This document shows, piece after piece, positions 25,786 through 34,658 of a stretch of 55,904 nucleotides of DNA (positions within the stretch are counted from its first letter, which is position 1; the number at the start of each line of letters is the position of its first letter). The notes beneath the pieces were generated by a model. It was not told the DNA's origin, did no database searches, and was given only the letters and a program-made list of their open reading frames with translations. The DNA is from Trichlorobacter thiogenes. Its GTDB lineage: Bacteria > Desulfobacterota > Desulfuromonadia > Geobacterales > Pseudopelobacteraceae. Made by a program: the position numbers and the translations under genes. Location: assembly GCF_900167465.1 (NCBI RefSeq), contig NZ_FUWR01000021.1, positions 1-55,904 on the forward strand, read 5' to 3'.

Positions 25786-26177
25786 GCCTTAAGCTCCTGC
25801 TTGATTGCTGCAATAACCCGCTGCAGCTGATGCTCCAGTTCAGGCAGAAGCGCTCGTGCCGCTTGCAGATCTCCGGCACGGGTTGCCTTTTCCATCTCTG
25901 CTGCCGTTGCCATGATAAACCGTCCGCCAACAGACCCGGATTCACCTTTTAAACCATGGGAAAGGCTGATGCCCTTATCAAGATCTCCTGCCTCCAGGCA
26001 AGAGCGCAACTGTTCAGCCTTCAGCGGTGCGCTTTCAAGATAGATCTGAAATACATCCCGCAACACATCGCTACAGCCCAGTAAAAGATAGTTTTTTTGG
26101 TGATATTCGCGGTCAAGAGGATCATCCAGCATAGCTGCCTGCGGATTGTTTTCCACCTCTGTACTGTTCATGGTCAT
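25782..26177 (-). CDS. Histidine phosphotransfer (Hpt) domain protein
   Basis: A 131-residue single Hpt domain. The phosphorylated residue is H74 in SLSHGLKGESGSVG, the standard HxLKG-type motif, in a four-helix bundle arrangement. It relays phosphoryl groups between a hybrid kinase and a response regulator elsewhere; no kinase or receiver is adjacent. Start at 26177 behind AGGAAGG. The stop overlaps the glgA start by 4 bp, which ties it to glycogen synthesis, an unexpected pairing. Confidence 0.85.
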   Translation of the reverse strand: MTMNSTEVENNPQAAMLDDPLDREYHQKNYLLLGCSDVLRDVFQIYLESAPLKAEQLRSCLEAGDLDKGISLSHGLKGESGSVGGRFIMATAAEMEKATRAGDLQAARALLPELEHQLQRVIAAIKQELKA

Positions 26178-26348
26178 AGAACCTTCCTCTCCTGCATGTC
26201 GTGGAGCAGCAGCATAACGACTGCCGATCTCACCCCTCTGCACCAAGTAGACAGGGCAAAGGTTTGTCATAATGACATACTGTAGAAGTTTAGTCCAATC
26301 AAACGAGAAATGAAGAAATTCAGGTGGATGAAGTGTAACAAGCAGGTT

Positions 26349-26380
26349 TGTCGTGGTGGCCAGCAATAGCCACCACGACA
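26349..26380 (-). terminator. Strong hairpin downstream of the chemoreceptor gene
   Basis: TGTCGTGGTGGC (26349-26360) pairs perfectly over 12 bp with GCCACCACGACA (26369-26380) around an 8-nt loop, 14 bp past the chemoreceptor stop. The run of T on the minus strand is poor, so termination efficiency is uncertain. Confidence 0.6.
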
Positions 26381-26393
26381 AGGAGAGCGTACT

Positions 26394-28490
26394 TTACTTC
26401 AGACTGCAGGGAGCCTTGTAGCCAAAACGGATGCCGCCCCAATGCTTACCGTTGATGAAGATCGGCACGGAAAGATCATTCAAGATCTCACCGGTGTCAC
26501 GACGGTAGGTCTGCAGCAGAATCCCGTTCGTATTTTTCGCGCAGCGCATGCCGGTGTTGTCACCAAAGATCCGCTTGGTGCGGTTGTTGACTTTGTCCAC
26601 TTCCGTATCGCCGGTCAGCGGCTTGCTGAAGCGCAGGTTATGGCATGGCACGTAGGCGTTGTTGTCAAAGCAGATGGCATAGGCTATCTGACTGTCACGA
26701 TTAACAATGGATTCCTGCATTGGCGAAATGACCCGGTCAAAGAATCCGTCAAAACGGGTGGTGAATTTGGGGGGATCAGTTTTCTTGCCAAAGGGCTGGT
26801 AGTTACGATCAAACAGGTCAGCCTCGGATAAGGTGCCGTTTTTGATCGCATCGGCAATGGCTGTCTGTACACCATTGGACAGTTCAGCGGCATAGGCCTT
26901 GACCTGGTCATGGTAGTTACCCACCGAGAAACGGCCCACCGTGCCATAGATGCTTTCAACCGTATCAGCAAAACGACCGAAGGTCTCCATATTGGCCTTC
27001 ATCATCTGGTTGGTGCCGTGGGCCGCATCAGAAACATGGTGGATTTTAGAAGATATTTCTGCTGTTACAGTCGTTTGTTCTGCAGCAGCAACGGCTATCG
27101 ACTCACTCATGGTACGTGAGCTTGAGGCACAGTTCTTGATCTCTTCCAACTGACGGCGAGCCTCTTCAGCCTGCTGCAGCCCGGTTTGCACCAGGGTACT
27201 TTCCTTGCGGATACTGGCCGCTGCACGTCCGCTTTCCTGTTGTATCTTGGCAACCACCCGCTCAATATCCTTGGTGGATTTAGTAGTTTTTTCTGCCAGT
27301 GAGCGGACCTCATCGGCAACCACGGCAAAACCACGACCAGCCTCGCCTGCCCGGGCCGCCTCAATGGCTGCATTCAACGCCAGCAGGTTGGTTTGATCTG
27401 CAATATCCTCAATCAGGGAAAGCATGTCACCGATACTTGCTGAAGAACGTTCCAGCTCCGCAATACCGGCCAGAGTTGATTCAACACTTTCAGCAACGCT
27501 GTTCATACAGTGCCAGGTTTCCTGCACCACTGACAGACCGGCACTTGCGGCACTATCCACCGTTGATGAAAGCTCAACCGCCTGATGGGTGTTTTCAGAT
27601 ACATTCTGGATGGTACTACTCATCTCCTCTGCAGCAGTGGCAACCGTATCGGCATGCTCCATCTGATCCTGCACTTCTTTGGCAATCCGCTCGGTGGCAT
27701 TGGATAGTTCACAGGTATGGCCGCCCAGCTGACAGGCCTGCTGGTACAGTGAAGCAATGATCTCACGTACGGTCTGGGTCAGGTGATTGACTTCACCGGC
27801 CAGATGCCCGATTTCATCATCTGAACGTATCGGCAACACCTTGGTCAGGTCTCCCTCACCCTTGGCAATATCTTCCACCTGTGCAGACAGCTCACGGATC
27901 GGTCGTACCACCAGACGTGAGATCAGCAGATAGAGTACCCCGATAATCAGGAAGAAGAAGAAGACCCCCACCCCGGTCAGCACCAGGGCCAATTTTTTGG
28001 CCTTGGCAACTCCCTCTTCAAGCGAGGTAACCAGCTGCAATCCCCCTAAAAATTTGGGGCCGGCAGCATGGCAGGCATTACAGCGAGCCTCATTGGCAAG
28101 TGGTGTGGCCAGTACCAGAACAGATTTACCATCAATAGTACTATTCTGTTCTTTCTGGCTCCCTGATTCAACCGCCTGCTTCAGCAGTTCGCTGTTCTCC
28201 TGGCCGTTATACTGCTTGCCATCGGGATGAAAGAGCTGGATTTTCAGGGCACCGCCCCGCTTGACCACCCCATCAACGTACTGATTAAAGGCCTGGAAAT
28301 CGCCCTTCATCTTCAGCTCAATCAGGTCGTGCACAATACCGGTTGCTGCCTGGCGGGCTGCTGTTCGCTGTAGATCAAGCATGGAGGTGTAGGAGAGGTA
28401 GAGGCTTAAGACACCAAGACAGGCAAAGCCGATTGACAGAGTCACGGCGATGGCAATCAGCACCTTGGCAGTAAGGCGGACTTTAAACAT
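26394..28490 (-). CDS. Methyl-accepting chemotaxis protein with periplasmic c-type haem motif and extra C-terminal domain
   Basis: A 698-residue transmembrane receptor. Helix 1 is at about 9-33, the periplasmic sensor at 34-166 contains the c-haem motif CNACH (137-141), helix 2 is at about 167-191, followed by HAMP (about 192-245) and the signalling hairpin (tip near [26 protein letters not shown]). Uniquely long C-terminal domain (about 560-698) has several cysteines and ends WGGIRFGYK, as in receptors with a cytoplasmic Cache/PAS-like tail. The start at 28490 follows GGAGG. Haem-based sensing of redox or a gas is likely. Confidence 0.9.
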   Translation of the reverse strand: MFKVRLTAKVLIAIAVTLSIGFACLGVLSLYLSYTSMLDLQRTAARQAATGIVHDLIELKMKGDFQAFNQYVDGVVKRGGALKIQLFHPDGKQYNGQENSELLKQAVESGSQKEQNSTIDGKSVLVLATPLANEARCNACHAAGPKFLGGLQLVTSLEEGVAKAKKLALVLTGVGVFFFFLIIGVLYLLISRLVVRPIRELSAQVEDIAKGEGDLTKVLPIRSDDEIGHLAGEVNHLTQTVREIIASLYQQACQLGGHTCELSNATERIAKEVQDQMEHADTVATAAEEMSSTIQNVSENTHQAVELSSTVDSAASAGLSVVQETWHCMNSVAESVESTLAGIAELERSSASIGDMLSLIEDIADQTNLLALNAAIEAARAGEAGRGFAVVADEVRSLAEKTTKSTKDIERVVAKIQQESGRAAASIRKESTLVQTGLQQAEEARRQLEEIKNCASSSRTMSESIAVAAAEQTTVTAEISSKIHHVSDAAHGTNQMMKANMETFGRFADTVESIYGTVGRFSVGNYHDQVKAYAAELSNGVQTAIADAIKNGTLSEADLFDRNYQPFGKKTDPPKFTTRFDGFFDRVISPMQESIVNRDSQIAYAICFDNNAYVPCHNLRFSKPLTGDTEVDKVNNRTKRIFGDNTGMRCAKNTNGILLQTYRRDTGEILNDLSVPIFINGKHWGGIRFGYKAPCSLK

Positions 28491-28610
28491 TGGTAACACC
28501 TCCACGGTAAAAGGAAGTTCGCAGTGTTAACCGGGTGCGGAACTATACGCGGTTTTACCATAGGCCGCGAGATTGAAAAAATCAAGTAAAACGATAACGG
28601 CGTTTTAAAT

Positions 28611-29246
28611 TTATACGGAAGGAACCAGAGAGCCCAGCTGCATCAGCTCATCAATAGTTTTGGTCAGCAGCACCGGGCACCCACGCTGTTCTGGCAGCCG
28701 CAGGTCAATGTCATAGCGGTCACCCACGAACAGTACCGCTTCAGGGGGCAGACCAAGCTCTCCCAACACCTGGTCAAGCACCTCCTGATCAGGCTTAGGC
28801 CGCCAGGTATCATTGATGGTGATCACCCGTTGAAAGCTTTCTTCAAGCCCAAGCGTGGCAAGGATTTTAGTGGTTAGAGTCCGATTGTTATTGGTCAGCA
28901 GCCAGCAGGTATACCGTTGCTCCAACGCGGAAATCAGCGGCAGAACGCGGGGATCAGGCTCAATGTAGTCGTGGGGGTCCAGCTCTTCTGCAAAGCGGCG
29001 GTGCAGCTCCGGTACGGTGCCACCAATGGTTTCTATCGCAACGGCAATGGTTTGGACGGTGCCCCGCTCATCAGTCAGGCGTTGACGCAACTCCTTCAGG
29101 CGTGTACCACCGGCTGCTGGTGGAACCCCCAACAGTTCACCGACATAGCGTGAAGCAGATTCCCAGATTATCTGTTCAAATGTCTCTGAAACATACAGGG
29201 TGCCGTCCAGGTCAAACACAATCGCCTTGATCAGGTCCCGGTTCAC
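28611..29246 (-). CDS. HAD-superfamily hydrolase (phosphoglycolate phosphatase-like)
   Basis: A 211-residue enzyme with the four HAD motifs: DLDGT at 12-16 (nucleophile D12), LLTNNN for motif II, K at about 151 (WRPKPDQ) and VGDRYDID for motif IV. A helical cap lies between motif I and II. The likely activity is removal of phosphate from a small metabolite, but the substrate is not deducible. The GTG start at 29246 overlaps the previous gene by GTGA, so they are translationally coupled. Confidence 0.85.
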   Translation of the reverse strand: MNRDLIKAIVFDLDGTLYVSETFEQIIWESASRYVGELLGVPPAAGGTRLKELRQRLTDERGTVQTIAVAIETIGGTVPELHRRFAEELDPHDYIEPDPRVLPLISALEQRYTCWLLTNNNRTLTTKILATLGLEESFQRVITINDTWRPKPDQEVLDQVLGELGLPPEAVLFVGDRYDIDLRLPEQRGCPVLLTKTIDELMQLGSLVPSV

Positions 29247-30379
29247 AGGCTGATACCACGCAGACAGCCCAATTTGGGTTCTGCCACCCCTTTGGACTGC
29301 ACCAGCACCCGGAAGGTATCACCCATCCCCCCTTCAGGCATGATCAGACGCTTGATGATCAACCGCAGGCGCAGTTTATCTTTTTCCGGCAGGTCTGATG
29401 CCTCAATCTGTTCCAGCTCTTCAATCACCCCTGCACCAAGCAGAAAACGGGACTGTTCACCAAACCAGATCGGCTTGAGCCCCAGTTCTTCACCCCGTTC
29501 AATCAGGGCGCTGAAGTTAATATGGGTGGTGATATCCTGCTGGCCCAGTCGCTGATAGGGGTTGTCCTCTACCGTATGCTTGTAATAGCAGAGCAGGGTA
29601 CCCAGATTACGCTGGGGCGAGTACAGCTCCGCCTTGGCCCAGCCATAGTCAACCGTCAGGATAAAGCCATGTTGGAGACATTCAGCCACGTTTTCAAACC
29701 AGGCCAGACCGGCCAGAGAGACCTCGGCCTCCTGCCCGGGGTGCAGCGGAATACCAAAGCGTTCAAGATACTCCGCCAGCGCCGGGGTGGATGGTGCATC
29801 AGCCAGATCCTGCAGCTGGTCGCCATCCAGCGTAACGTAGATCTCCTTCAAATCCTGTTCACCCATCAAAACCCGGTGTACCGGCATGGCATCCAGCAGC
29901 TCATTGGAGTAGAGCACACCGCTGAAGCGAAAGCCGGGCAGCTCTGCCGGTGAAAGCCAGGACAGCTTAGCAGCATGCTTGGCCAACAGGTTTGCCTGGG
30001 CCTCAGCCAGAGATGGCTCCTGTTCCACCAGCACCAGCTTTGTAGCGGCATAACAGTCCGGCTGCTGCTCTGCCAGAAAATCCATGATGTCGCAGGCAAG
30101 ACGGCCATGGCCAGCCCCCACCTCAACCAGGGTAAAGTCTGTCGGGCAATCCATGGACCGCCACATGGCAGCAATTTCACGGGCAATGACCCGGCCAAAG
30201 GTGGCATGCACCGTGATACTGGTGTAGAAATCACCCTCGGTACCCACCTTGCGGCCCGGCGAGGTGTAGTAGCCCAGACCAGGTTCGTAGAGGCAGGCAG
30301 CCATGTAATCGGCAAAGGTCATCCGGCCGGTGGCGCGGATACGGTCAGCAATAATGGTATCTAAGGTCATATCGTTCAT
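29243..30379 (-). CDS. MidA/NDUFAF7-family SAM-dependent methyltransferase
   Basis: A 378-residue class I methyltransferase of the MidA family. Features seen are MTFADYMAACLYEPGLGYY at the N-terminus, the SAM-binding VEVGAGHGRLACD, and SNELLDAMPVHR. In mitochondria the relative NDUFAF7 methylates an arginine of a complex I subunit, and a role in respiratory complex assembly is possible in this organism, but the bacterial substrate is unknown. It is the first gene of a two-gene unit with the HAD hydrolase. Confidence 0.85.
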   Translation of the reverse strand: MNDMTLDTIIADRIRATGRMTFADYMAACLYEPGLGYYTSPGRKVGTEGDFYTSITVHATFGRVIAREIAAMWRSMDCPTDFTLVEVGAGHGRLACDIMDFLAEQQPDCYAATKLVLVEQEPSLAEAQANLLAKHAAKLSWLSPAELPGFRFSGVLYSNELLDAMPVHRVLMGEQDLKEIYVTLDGDQLQDLADAPSTPALAEYLERFGIPLHPGQEAEVSLAGLAWFENVAECLQHGFILTVDYGWAKAELYSPQRNLGTLLCYYKHTVEDNPYQRLGQQDITTHINFSALIERGEELGLKPIWFGEQSRFLLGAGVIEELEQIEASDLPEKDKLRLRLIIKRLIMPEGGMGDTFRVLVQSKGVAEPKLGCLRGISL

Positions 30380-30436
30380 GGTCTCGAATTATGCAGGGGC
30401 ACGGAATTTGGGTCAAGGATCAAGTTTCAGGCAGCC

Positions 30437-31435
30437 TTATTTCTTACGATAGATCTCTCGCAACCCCTTGATCTGCCGTTTCAGCTCTTTACGCAGTTCA
30501 GGCGGTTCCAGCAGTTCTGCATGGCGGCCGTAGGACAGCACCCAGGCCAGAATCTCCAGCGAACCCGCTGCCTCAAAGGAAAGCAGCACCGAACCATCAG
30601 GCTCGGTTACGACTGTCTGGTCCGGGCGCCAGACCCGATCACGCACCATATGGGCCACCTCGGCGTCAAAGCAGATCTTGAGCTGCATCGGTTGGTCTGT
30701 CACCAGACCAAAGGCATCGCTAAAATGCTGTTCAGGGTTAAACTCATCCGGCATTTCAAAACGCTGGCGAGTGACGGTTATGCCGGCAATCCGTTCCACG
30801 GCAAACAGCCGCACAGCACTGCGGTTATGGGCATGGGCCAGCAGGTACAGCCCCCCTTTAGCCAACACCAGCGTATAGGGATCAATCTCATACAACGCAG
30901 CCTCTTTGCCACTGCGGCTATAGGACAGTTTAACTCGATACTGATACAGCAACGCCCGACGCAGCTCGGACAGCAGTTCAGCTGATCCGGCATAGGTCCT
31001 GCCCCCCTGGAAACGGGGCAGCGACACCCGAGCGATCCGTTCCAGGTGGGCCACAGAACGGGGCGGTAATGAGGCATGGATCTTGGCAAAGATGGCATCA
31101 ATCTCGGCCCCGAACGGCTCGGGCGGCAGCAGGCCGGCACAGGCCTTCAACAGGTGCAGCGACACCAGCTCATCCAGAGTAAAGGTGATCGGCGCCACCT
31201 GACGGGTGTTGGTCAGGAAGCGGTACACCTTGCGCCCATCCTGCCTCTTGGCGGTCAGGGGGTAACCGGCCTGCTGAATCGCCACCAGATCCCGGTGTAC
31301 GGTGCGGCGATCAACTCCGGTTTCCTCTACCAGATCATCCAGCGTGATACCATTACGGGTCTCAATCAGGCGGATGACATTGTGCAAACGTGCTGCCTGG
31401 GTATAGTGACCGGTTGGCTTACCACGGGTTTTCAT
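30437..31435 (-). CDS. WYL-domain transcriptional regulator
   Basis: A 332-residue regulator. An N-terminal winged helix-turn-helix (about 15-70; LDDLVEETGVDRRTVHRDL) is followed by a WYL domain (about 145-230) and a WCX-type C-terminal extension (about 240-325). WYL proteins bind nucleotides or DNA ends and often control DNA repair or defence genes. It stands alone, between a methyltransferase unit and the DedA-like gene, with no obvious defence genes adjacent. Confidence 0.85.
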   Translation of the reverse strand: MKTRGKPTGHYTQAARLHNVIRLIETRNGITLDDLVEETGVDRRTVHRDLVAIQQAGYPLTAKRQDGRKVYRFLTNTRQVAPITFTLDELVSLHLLKACAGLLPPEPFGAEIDAIFAKIHASLPPRSVAHLERIARVSLPRFQGGRTYAGSAELLSELRRALLYQYRVKLSYSRSGKEAALYEIDPYTLVLAKGGLYLLAHAHNRSAVRLFAVERIAGITVTRQRFEMPDEFNPEQHFSDAFGLVTDQPMQLKICFDAEVAHMVRDRVWRPDQTVVTEPDGSVLLSFEAAGSLEILAWVLSYGRHAELLEPPELRKELKRQIKGLREIYRKK

Positions 31436-31503
31436 GCTACCCCCCTGTTGCTACTGCAATTTTTCGGCTATACTGTCCAATCTGATGACAAAAGGTACGT
31501 GAT

Positions 31504-31992
31504 GTGGATCTGTTTGACAACGGCTTTCTGACATATCTGGTCCCACTGGTGGATTGGCTCAAGCAGCCCGGTTATCCGGCCCTGTTCCTGCTCAGTTTTC
31601 TGGCGTCAACCCTTCTGCCGCTGGGGTCGGAATGGTTGCTGGTGCTGATGCTGGTCAAGGGCTATGACCCTGCCACCAGCGTGCTGACCGCAACGGTCGG
31701 CAACAGCCTGGGAGCCTGCACCACCTGGCTGGCGGGACGTTACGGCGGAGACTGGTTGATGGGCCGCCTGTTCAGGATCAACGAACAGCAACGCCAGCAG
31801 GCCGAGGCATGGTATCAGCGCTATGGCATCCTTTCGCTGCTTTTTTCCTGGCTGCCGGTGGTGGGTGATCCGCTCTGCCTGGTGGGGGGACTGTTGAAGA
31901 TCCGCTTTACCATCTTTCTCCTGCTGGTTGGGGTTGGTAAGTTGGCAAGGTATGCGGCGGTGGCCTGGTTGACGGCAAGGATGGCGGGATAA
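31504..31992 (+). CDS. YqaA/DedA-family membrane protein
   Basis: A 162-residue integral membrane protein with about four hydrophobic segments (first near 20-45, last near 130-155). The stretch GNSLGACTTWLAGRYGG and the later VGDPLCLVGGLLKI match the YqaA subfamily of DedA (SNARE-associated) proteins, thought to flip or transport lipid carriers. The start is a GTG at 31504; the ATG two bases earlier is in a different frame. It diverges from the WYL gene. Confidence 0.85.
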   Translation: MDLFDNGFLTYLVPLVDWLKQPGYPALFLLSFLASTLLPLGSEWLLVLMLVKGYDPATSVLTATVGNSLGACTTWLAGRYGGDWLMGRLFRINEQQRQQAEAWYQRYGILSLLFSWLPVVGDPLCLVGGLLKIRFTIFLLLVGVGKLARYAAVAWLTARMAG

Positions 31993-32080
31993 TTGGTTTA
32001 TGACCCTGTTGTTCTGGATTTACTGACAGACAAATGGTAGTATGACGTAAGTAGTAGGTGGTATACTTTTGGAGGACGAC

Positions 32081-32311
32081 ATGCAAAAAAAATTAACAAT
32101 ATCCTTGAATGAGTTGGTGTACGACGAACTTTGCCGTGTTGTAGGTCGCGGCAACATCAGCAAGTTTATAGAGAACCTGATCAAACCGCAGCTTAAGGCC
32201 AGTTATCTTGATGCGGCCTACAGTGAAATGGCGGCAGACAGCGTTAGAGAAAAGGACGCATTGGAATGGTCAAATGCACTTGTGGGAGATGGCGCTAATG
32301 AAAAGAGGTAA
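32081..32311 (+). CDS. Ribbon-helix-helix antitoxin of a MazEF-type module
   Basis: A 76-residue protein beginning MQKKLTISLNELVYDELCRVVGRGNISKFIENLI, a ribbon-helix-helix DNA-binding fold of the type that represses its own operon. The C-terminal half (about 40-76) is the likely toxin-binding tail. The ATG at 32081 follows GGAGG at 5 bp. It overlaps the toxin gene by 14 bp, the usual antitoxin-first layout. A TATACT sits at 32062-32067 upstream as a possible -10. Confidence 0.85.
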   Translation: MQKKLTISLNELVYDELCRVVGRGNISKFIENLIKPQLKASYLDAAYSEMAADSVREKDALEWSNALVGDGANEKR

Positions 32312-32624
32312 TGTCTGGTGGGTTAACTATGAGCCCTCAATCGGTTCCGAAACCAGAAAGATCAGGCCTGCCATCATCGTCAGCAACAACTCTGCCAATA
32401 CCCACCTCAACCGTGTTCAGGTTATTCCCCTGACCAGCAATACCGGTAAATGCTATCCAAGTGAAGCAGTGGTCCTATTGAATGGTGTTGAAAACAAGGC
32501 AATGGCCGACCAGCTTGCTACCGTTGACAAACAGCGCCTTCAAAACTGTGCGGGCAGCATCAGCACCAGGGAGATGAAACAGGTGGAGAAGGCGTTAAAG
32601 ATTCAGCTCGGCCTGCCACTCTAG
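32298..32624 (+). CDS. mazF: MazF/PemK-type endoribonuclease toxin
   Basis: A 108-residue PemK-like toxin. The N-terminus MKRGNVWWVNYEPSIGSETRKIRPAIIVSNN carries the conserved RG-x-x-W and the K(I)RPAIIVS stretch, and QVIPLTS plus MADQLATVDKQRL match the mRNA interferase family. Such toxins cut mRNA at short sequences and stop growth until the antitoxin rises. The ATG at 32298 overlaps the antitoxin gene by 14 bp and follows GGGAGA. The protein appears intact. Confidence 0.88.
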   Translation: MKRGNVWWVNYEPSIGSETRKIRPAIIVSNNSANTHLNRVQVIPLTSNTGKCYPSEAVVLLNGVENKAMADQLATVDKQRLQNCAGSISTREMKQVEKALKIQLGLPL

Positions 32625-32643
32625 TCAAACAGTCTGGAGCATT

Positions 32644-32886
32644 ATGAAACTGGTACTCTCTACTCCTGCAAAATACCGGAATAGCTCTGAACCGTTTGCG
32701 ATCATCAACAACTGGATGCGAAGCCGCAGTACTATTGAGCTTCTGGGACTCTGGGAACAACTGAGCAACCCTGATTTTAAACCTCTCGAATTCGAGAGGT
32801 TTAAAAATGAAGCAGGTAGTAACTATTTTGTACTCTCACAGCAACGCTGGATCGAAGCAACCATAGATAAAAAACAAGTCGCTTGA
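32644..32886 (+). pseudogene. KilA-N domain remnant
   Basis: An open frame of 80 codons matches only the core of KilA-N proteins: YRNSSEPFAIINNWMRSRST, ELLGLWEQLSN, FKNEAGSNYFVLS and RWIEAT. Complete members have a longer N-terminus, then continue from the RWIEAT segment (usually followed by NAIGI) for over 100 residues; here it stops after IDKKQVA. It is therefore a decayed or internally truncated gene, though it keeps a start codon and reading frame. The family is phage- and mobile-element-associated. Its central part is a perfect palindrome. Confidence 0.7.
32775..32806. repeat. Perfect 32-bp palindrome centred on an EcoRI-like GAATTC
   Basis: The 16 bases 32775-32790 (TTTTAAACCTCTCGAA) are the exact reverse complement of 32791-32806 (TTCGAGAGGTTTTAAA-type arm, read TTCGAGAGGTTTAAAA). 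There is no spacer. It lies within the KilA-N frame and encodes FKPLEFERFK. Confidence 0.95.
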
Positions 32887-32931
32887 TCGGTTGCAAGGGG
32901 GATCTGCTCAACCGTTGATTGGAGAAAAACC

Positions 32932-33777
32932 ATGACCGCACAAGTACTGGTTAAGCTGGCTGTCTTTGAAGGCAAGCAGATTCGTAAAACCATCCACAAT
33001 GATGAATGGTGGTTTTCAGTGGTGGATGTGGTGACTGTTCTAACGGGCAGCGCTGATCCGAAAGACTATTGGTACCGCATCAAAAAACGTGAAAAGTTAT
33101 CGGGTGTTGAGTTATCGACAATTTGTCGACAACTGAAACTGCCTGCGGCCGACGGGAAAGAATATGCCACCGACTGCGCCAACACCGAAGGGATGTTCCG
33201 CATCATCCAGTCTATCCCCTCTCCCAAGGCAGAGCCGTTTAAGCGTTGGCTGGCCCAGGTGGGGTATGAGCGGATTCAGGAGATTGAAAACCCGGAGTTG
33301 GCCCAGCAGCGGATGAAAGAGCTGTACGAGCAGAAGGGCTACCCCAAAGACTGGATTGACAAGCGACTGCGTGGCATCGCCATCCGTCAGAACCTGACCG
33401 ATGAGTGGCAGGAACGGGGAGTTTCCTCTGAGCGTGATTTTAGTATTCTGACCGCCGAGATTGCCAAGGCTACCTTTGGCGTGACGCCGTCTGAGCATAA
33501 AGAACTGAAAGGCCTGACCCGCAAGAATGATAACCTGCGTGACCACATGACCGACCTTGAACTGATCTTCACCATGCTGGGCGAAAAGGTGACCACCGAG
33601 ATATCACAGACAGAAAAGCCCGATACCTTTGAAAAGAATAAAAAAGTAGCCAGGCGTGGCGGCAGGGTGGCTGGTACCGCCCGCGTTGAGACTGAAAAAG
33701 AGCTGGGCCGGAGCGTGGTTAGCAAGCAGAATTTTCTCCACAAAGGGATTGCTGAGGATACGGAGGAAACGCCATGA
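32932..33777 (+). CDS. BRO-N domain protein (phage antirepressor-like)
   Basis: A 281-residue protein. The N-terminal BRO-N domain (about 10-115) shows HNDEWWFSVVDVVTVLTGS, YWYRIKKRE and the later MFRIIQSIPSPKAEPFKRWLAQVGYERI, as in Bro proteins of phages and many bacterial chromosomes. The remainder (about 120-281) is charged with a basic segment (RRGGRVAG) and no recognised domain. Its ATG follows GGAG, and its stop overlaps the following epimerase start by 4 bp. It may bind DNA; the target is unknown. It belongs to a small mobile-type patch with the toxin pair and KilA-N remnant. Confidence 0.8.
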   Translation: MTAQVLVKLAVFEGKQIRKTIHNDEWWFSVVDVVTVLTGSADPKDYWYRIKKREKLSGVELSTICRQLKLPAADGKEYATDCANTEGMFRIIQSIPSPKAEPFKRWLAQVGYERIQEIENPELAQQRMKELYEQKGYPKDWIDKRLRGIAIRQNLTDEWQERGVSSERDFSILTAEIAKATFGVTPSEHKELKGLTRKNDNLRDHMTDLELIFTMLGEKVTTEISQTEKPDTFEKNKKVARRGGRVAGTARVETEKELGRSVVSKQNFLHKGIAEDTEETP

Positions 33778-34658
33778 AGATCTTTATCGCAGGCGGCACC
33801 GGGTTTGTTGGCGGCCATCTGACAGCTGAACTGTTGCAACGTGGGCATGAACTGGTACTACTTGCCCATGGCAATGCAGGTTCTGGCAACTCAGGAATCA
33901 GTTTTATCAAAGGAGATGTCACTGATCCGTCAAGTTATCAGCAGTCGATGAAAGGCTGTGATGCTGTCATCAACCTGGTGGGGATCATCCGTGAGTTTCC
34001 TGCCAAAGGGATCACCTTTGAGCGGTTGCATGTGGAGGCCACGGCCAGCATGGTGCAGGCAACACAGCATGCGGGGGTACTGCGCTATCTGCAGATGTCT
34101 GCCCTGGGAACCAGGCTTGATGCGGTCTCCGGCTATCATCGCACCAAGTGGCGGGGAGAGGAGATCGTGCGGGGCAGTGGTCTGGCCTGGACCATCTTCC
34201 GGCCCTCGCTGATCTTTGGCCCCAAAGATGCCTTTGTGAATATGCTGGCGGCCAACCTGCGGCTGGCACCGGTCATGCCCACCATGGGTGATGGCAACTA
34301 CCGTCTGCAGCCGATCCATGGCGCTGATGTGGCCCGCTGTTATGCGGAGGCCCTGGAGAAGCCGGAAACGGCTGGTCAGACCTTTGAACTGTGTGGCGAA
34401 GATCGCCTGACCTATCGTGAGCTGCTGGATGCCATTGCCGAGGCGATGGGTAAGGGACATCCCTGGAAACCGGCACTGCCGTTATCACTGATGAAACCGG
34501 TCATTAAGGCGTTGCAGAGGATCAGTGCCTTTCCGATCACCCTGGATCAGTTGCAGATGCTGCTGGAAGAGAATATCTGTGATGGCTGCTGGCGTAACAC
34601 GTTTAATTTTGATCCAATCCGCTTCAGGGATGGTATCCAGGAGTACCTTCAACGATGA
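33774..34658 (+). CDS. NAD(P)-binding epimerase/dehydratase (NDUFA9-like atypical SDR)
   Basis: A 294-residue short-chain dehydrogenase/reductase relative. The dinucleotide loop GGTGFVGG (7-14) and the catalytic-type YHRTK (YxxxK) are present. It resembles the complex I subunit NDUFA9-like atypical SDRs and NAD(P)H-binding proteins of unknown substrate. It overlaps the BRO gene by ATGA and the following RlpA-like gene by ATGA, so transcripts probably run through all three, although the BRO gene is likely a recent arrival. Confidence 0.8.
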   Translation: MKIFIAGGTGFVGGHLTAELLQRGHELVLLAHGNAGSGNSGISFIKGDVTDPSSYQQSMKGCDAVINLVGIIREFPAKGITFERLHVEATASMVQATQHAGVLRYLQMSALGTRLDAVSGYHRTKWRGEEIVRGSGLAWTIFRPSLIFGPKDAFVNMLAANLRLAPVMPTMGDGNYRLQPIHGADVARCYAEALEKPETAGQTFELCGEDRLTYRELLDAIAEAMGKGHPWKPALPLSLMKPVIKALQRISAFPITLDQLQMLLEENICDGCWRNTFNFDPIRFRDGIQEYLQR

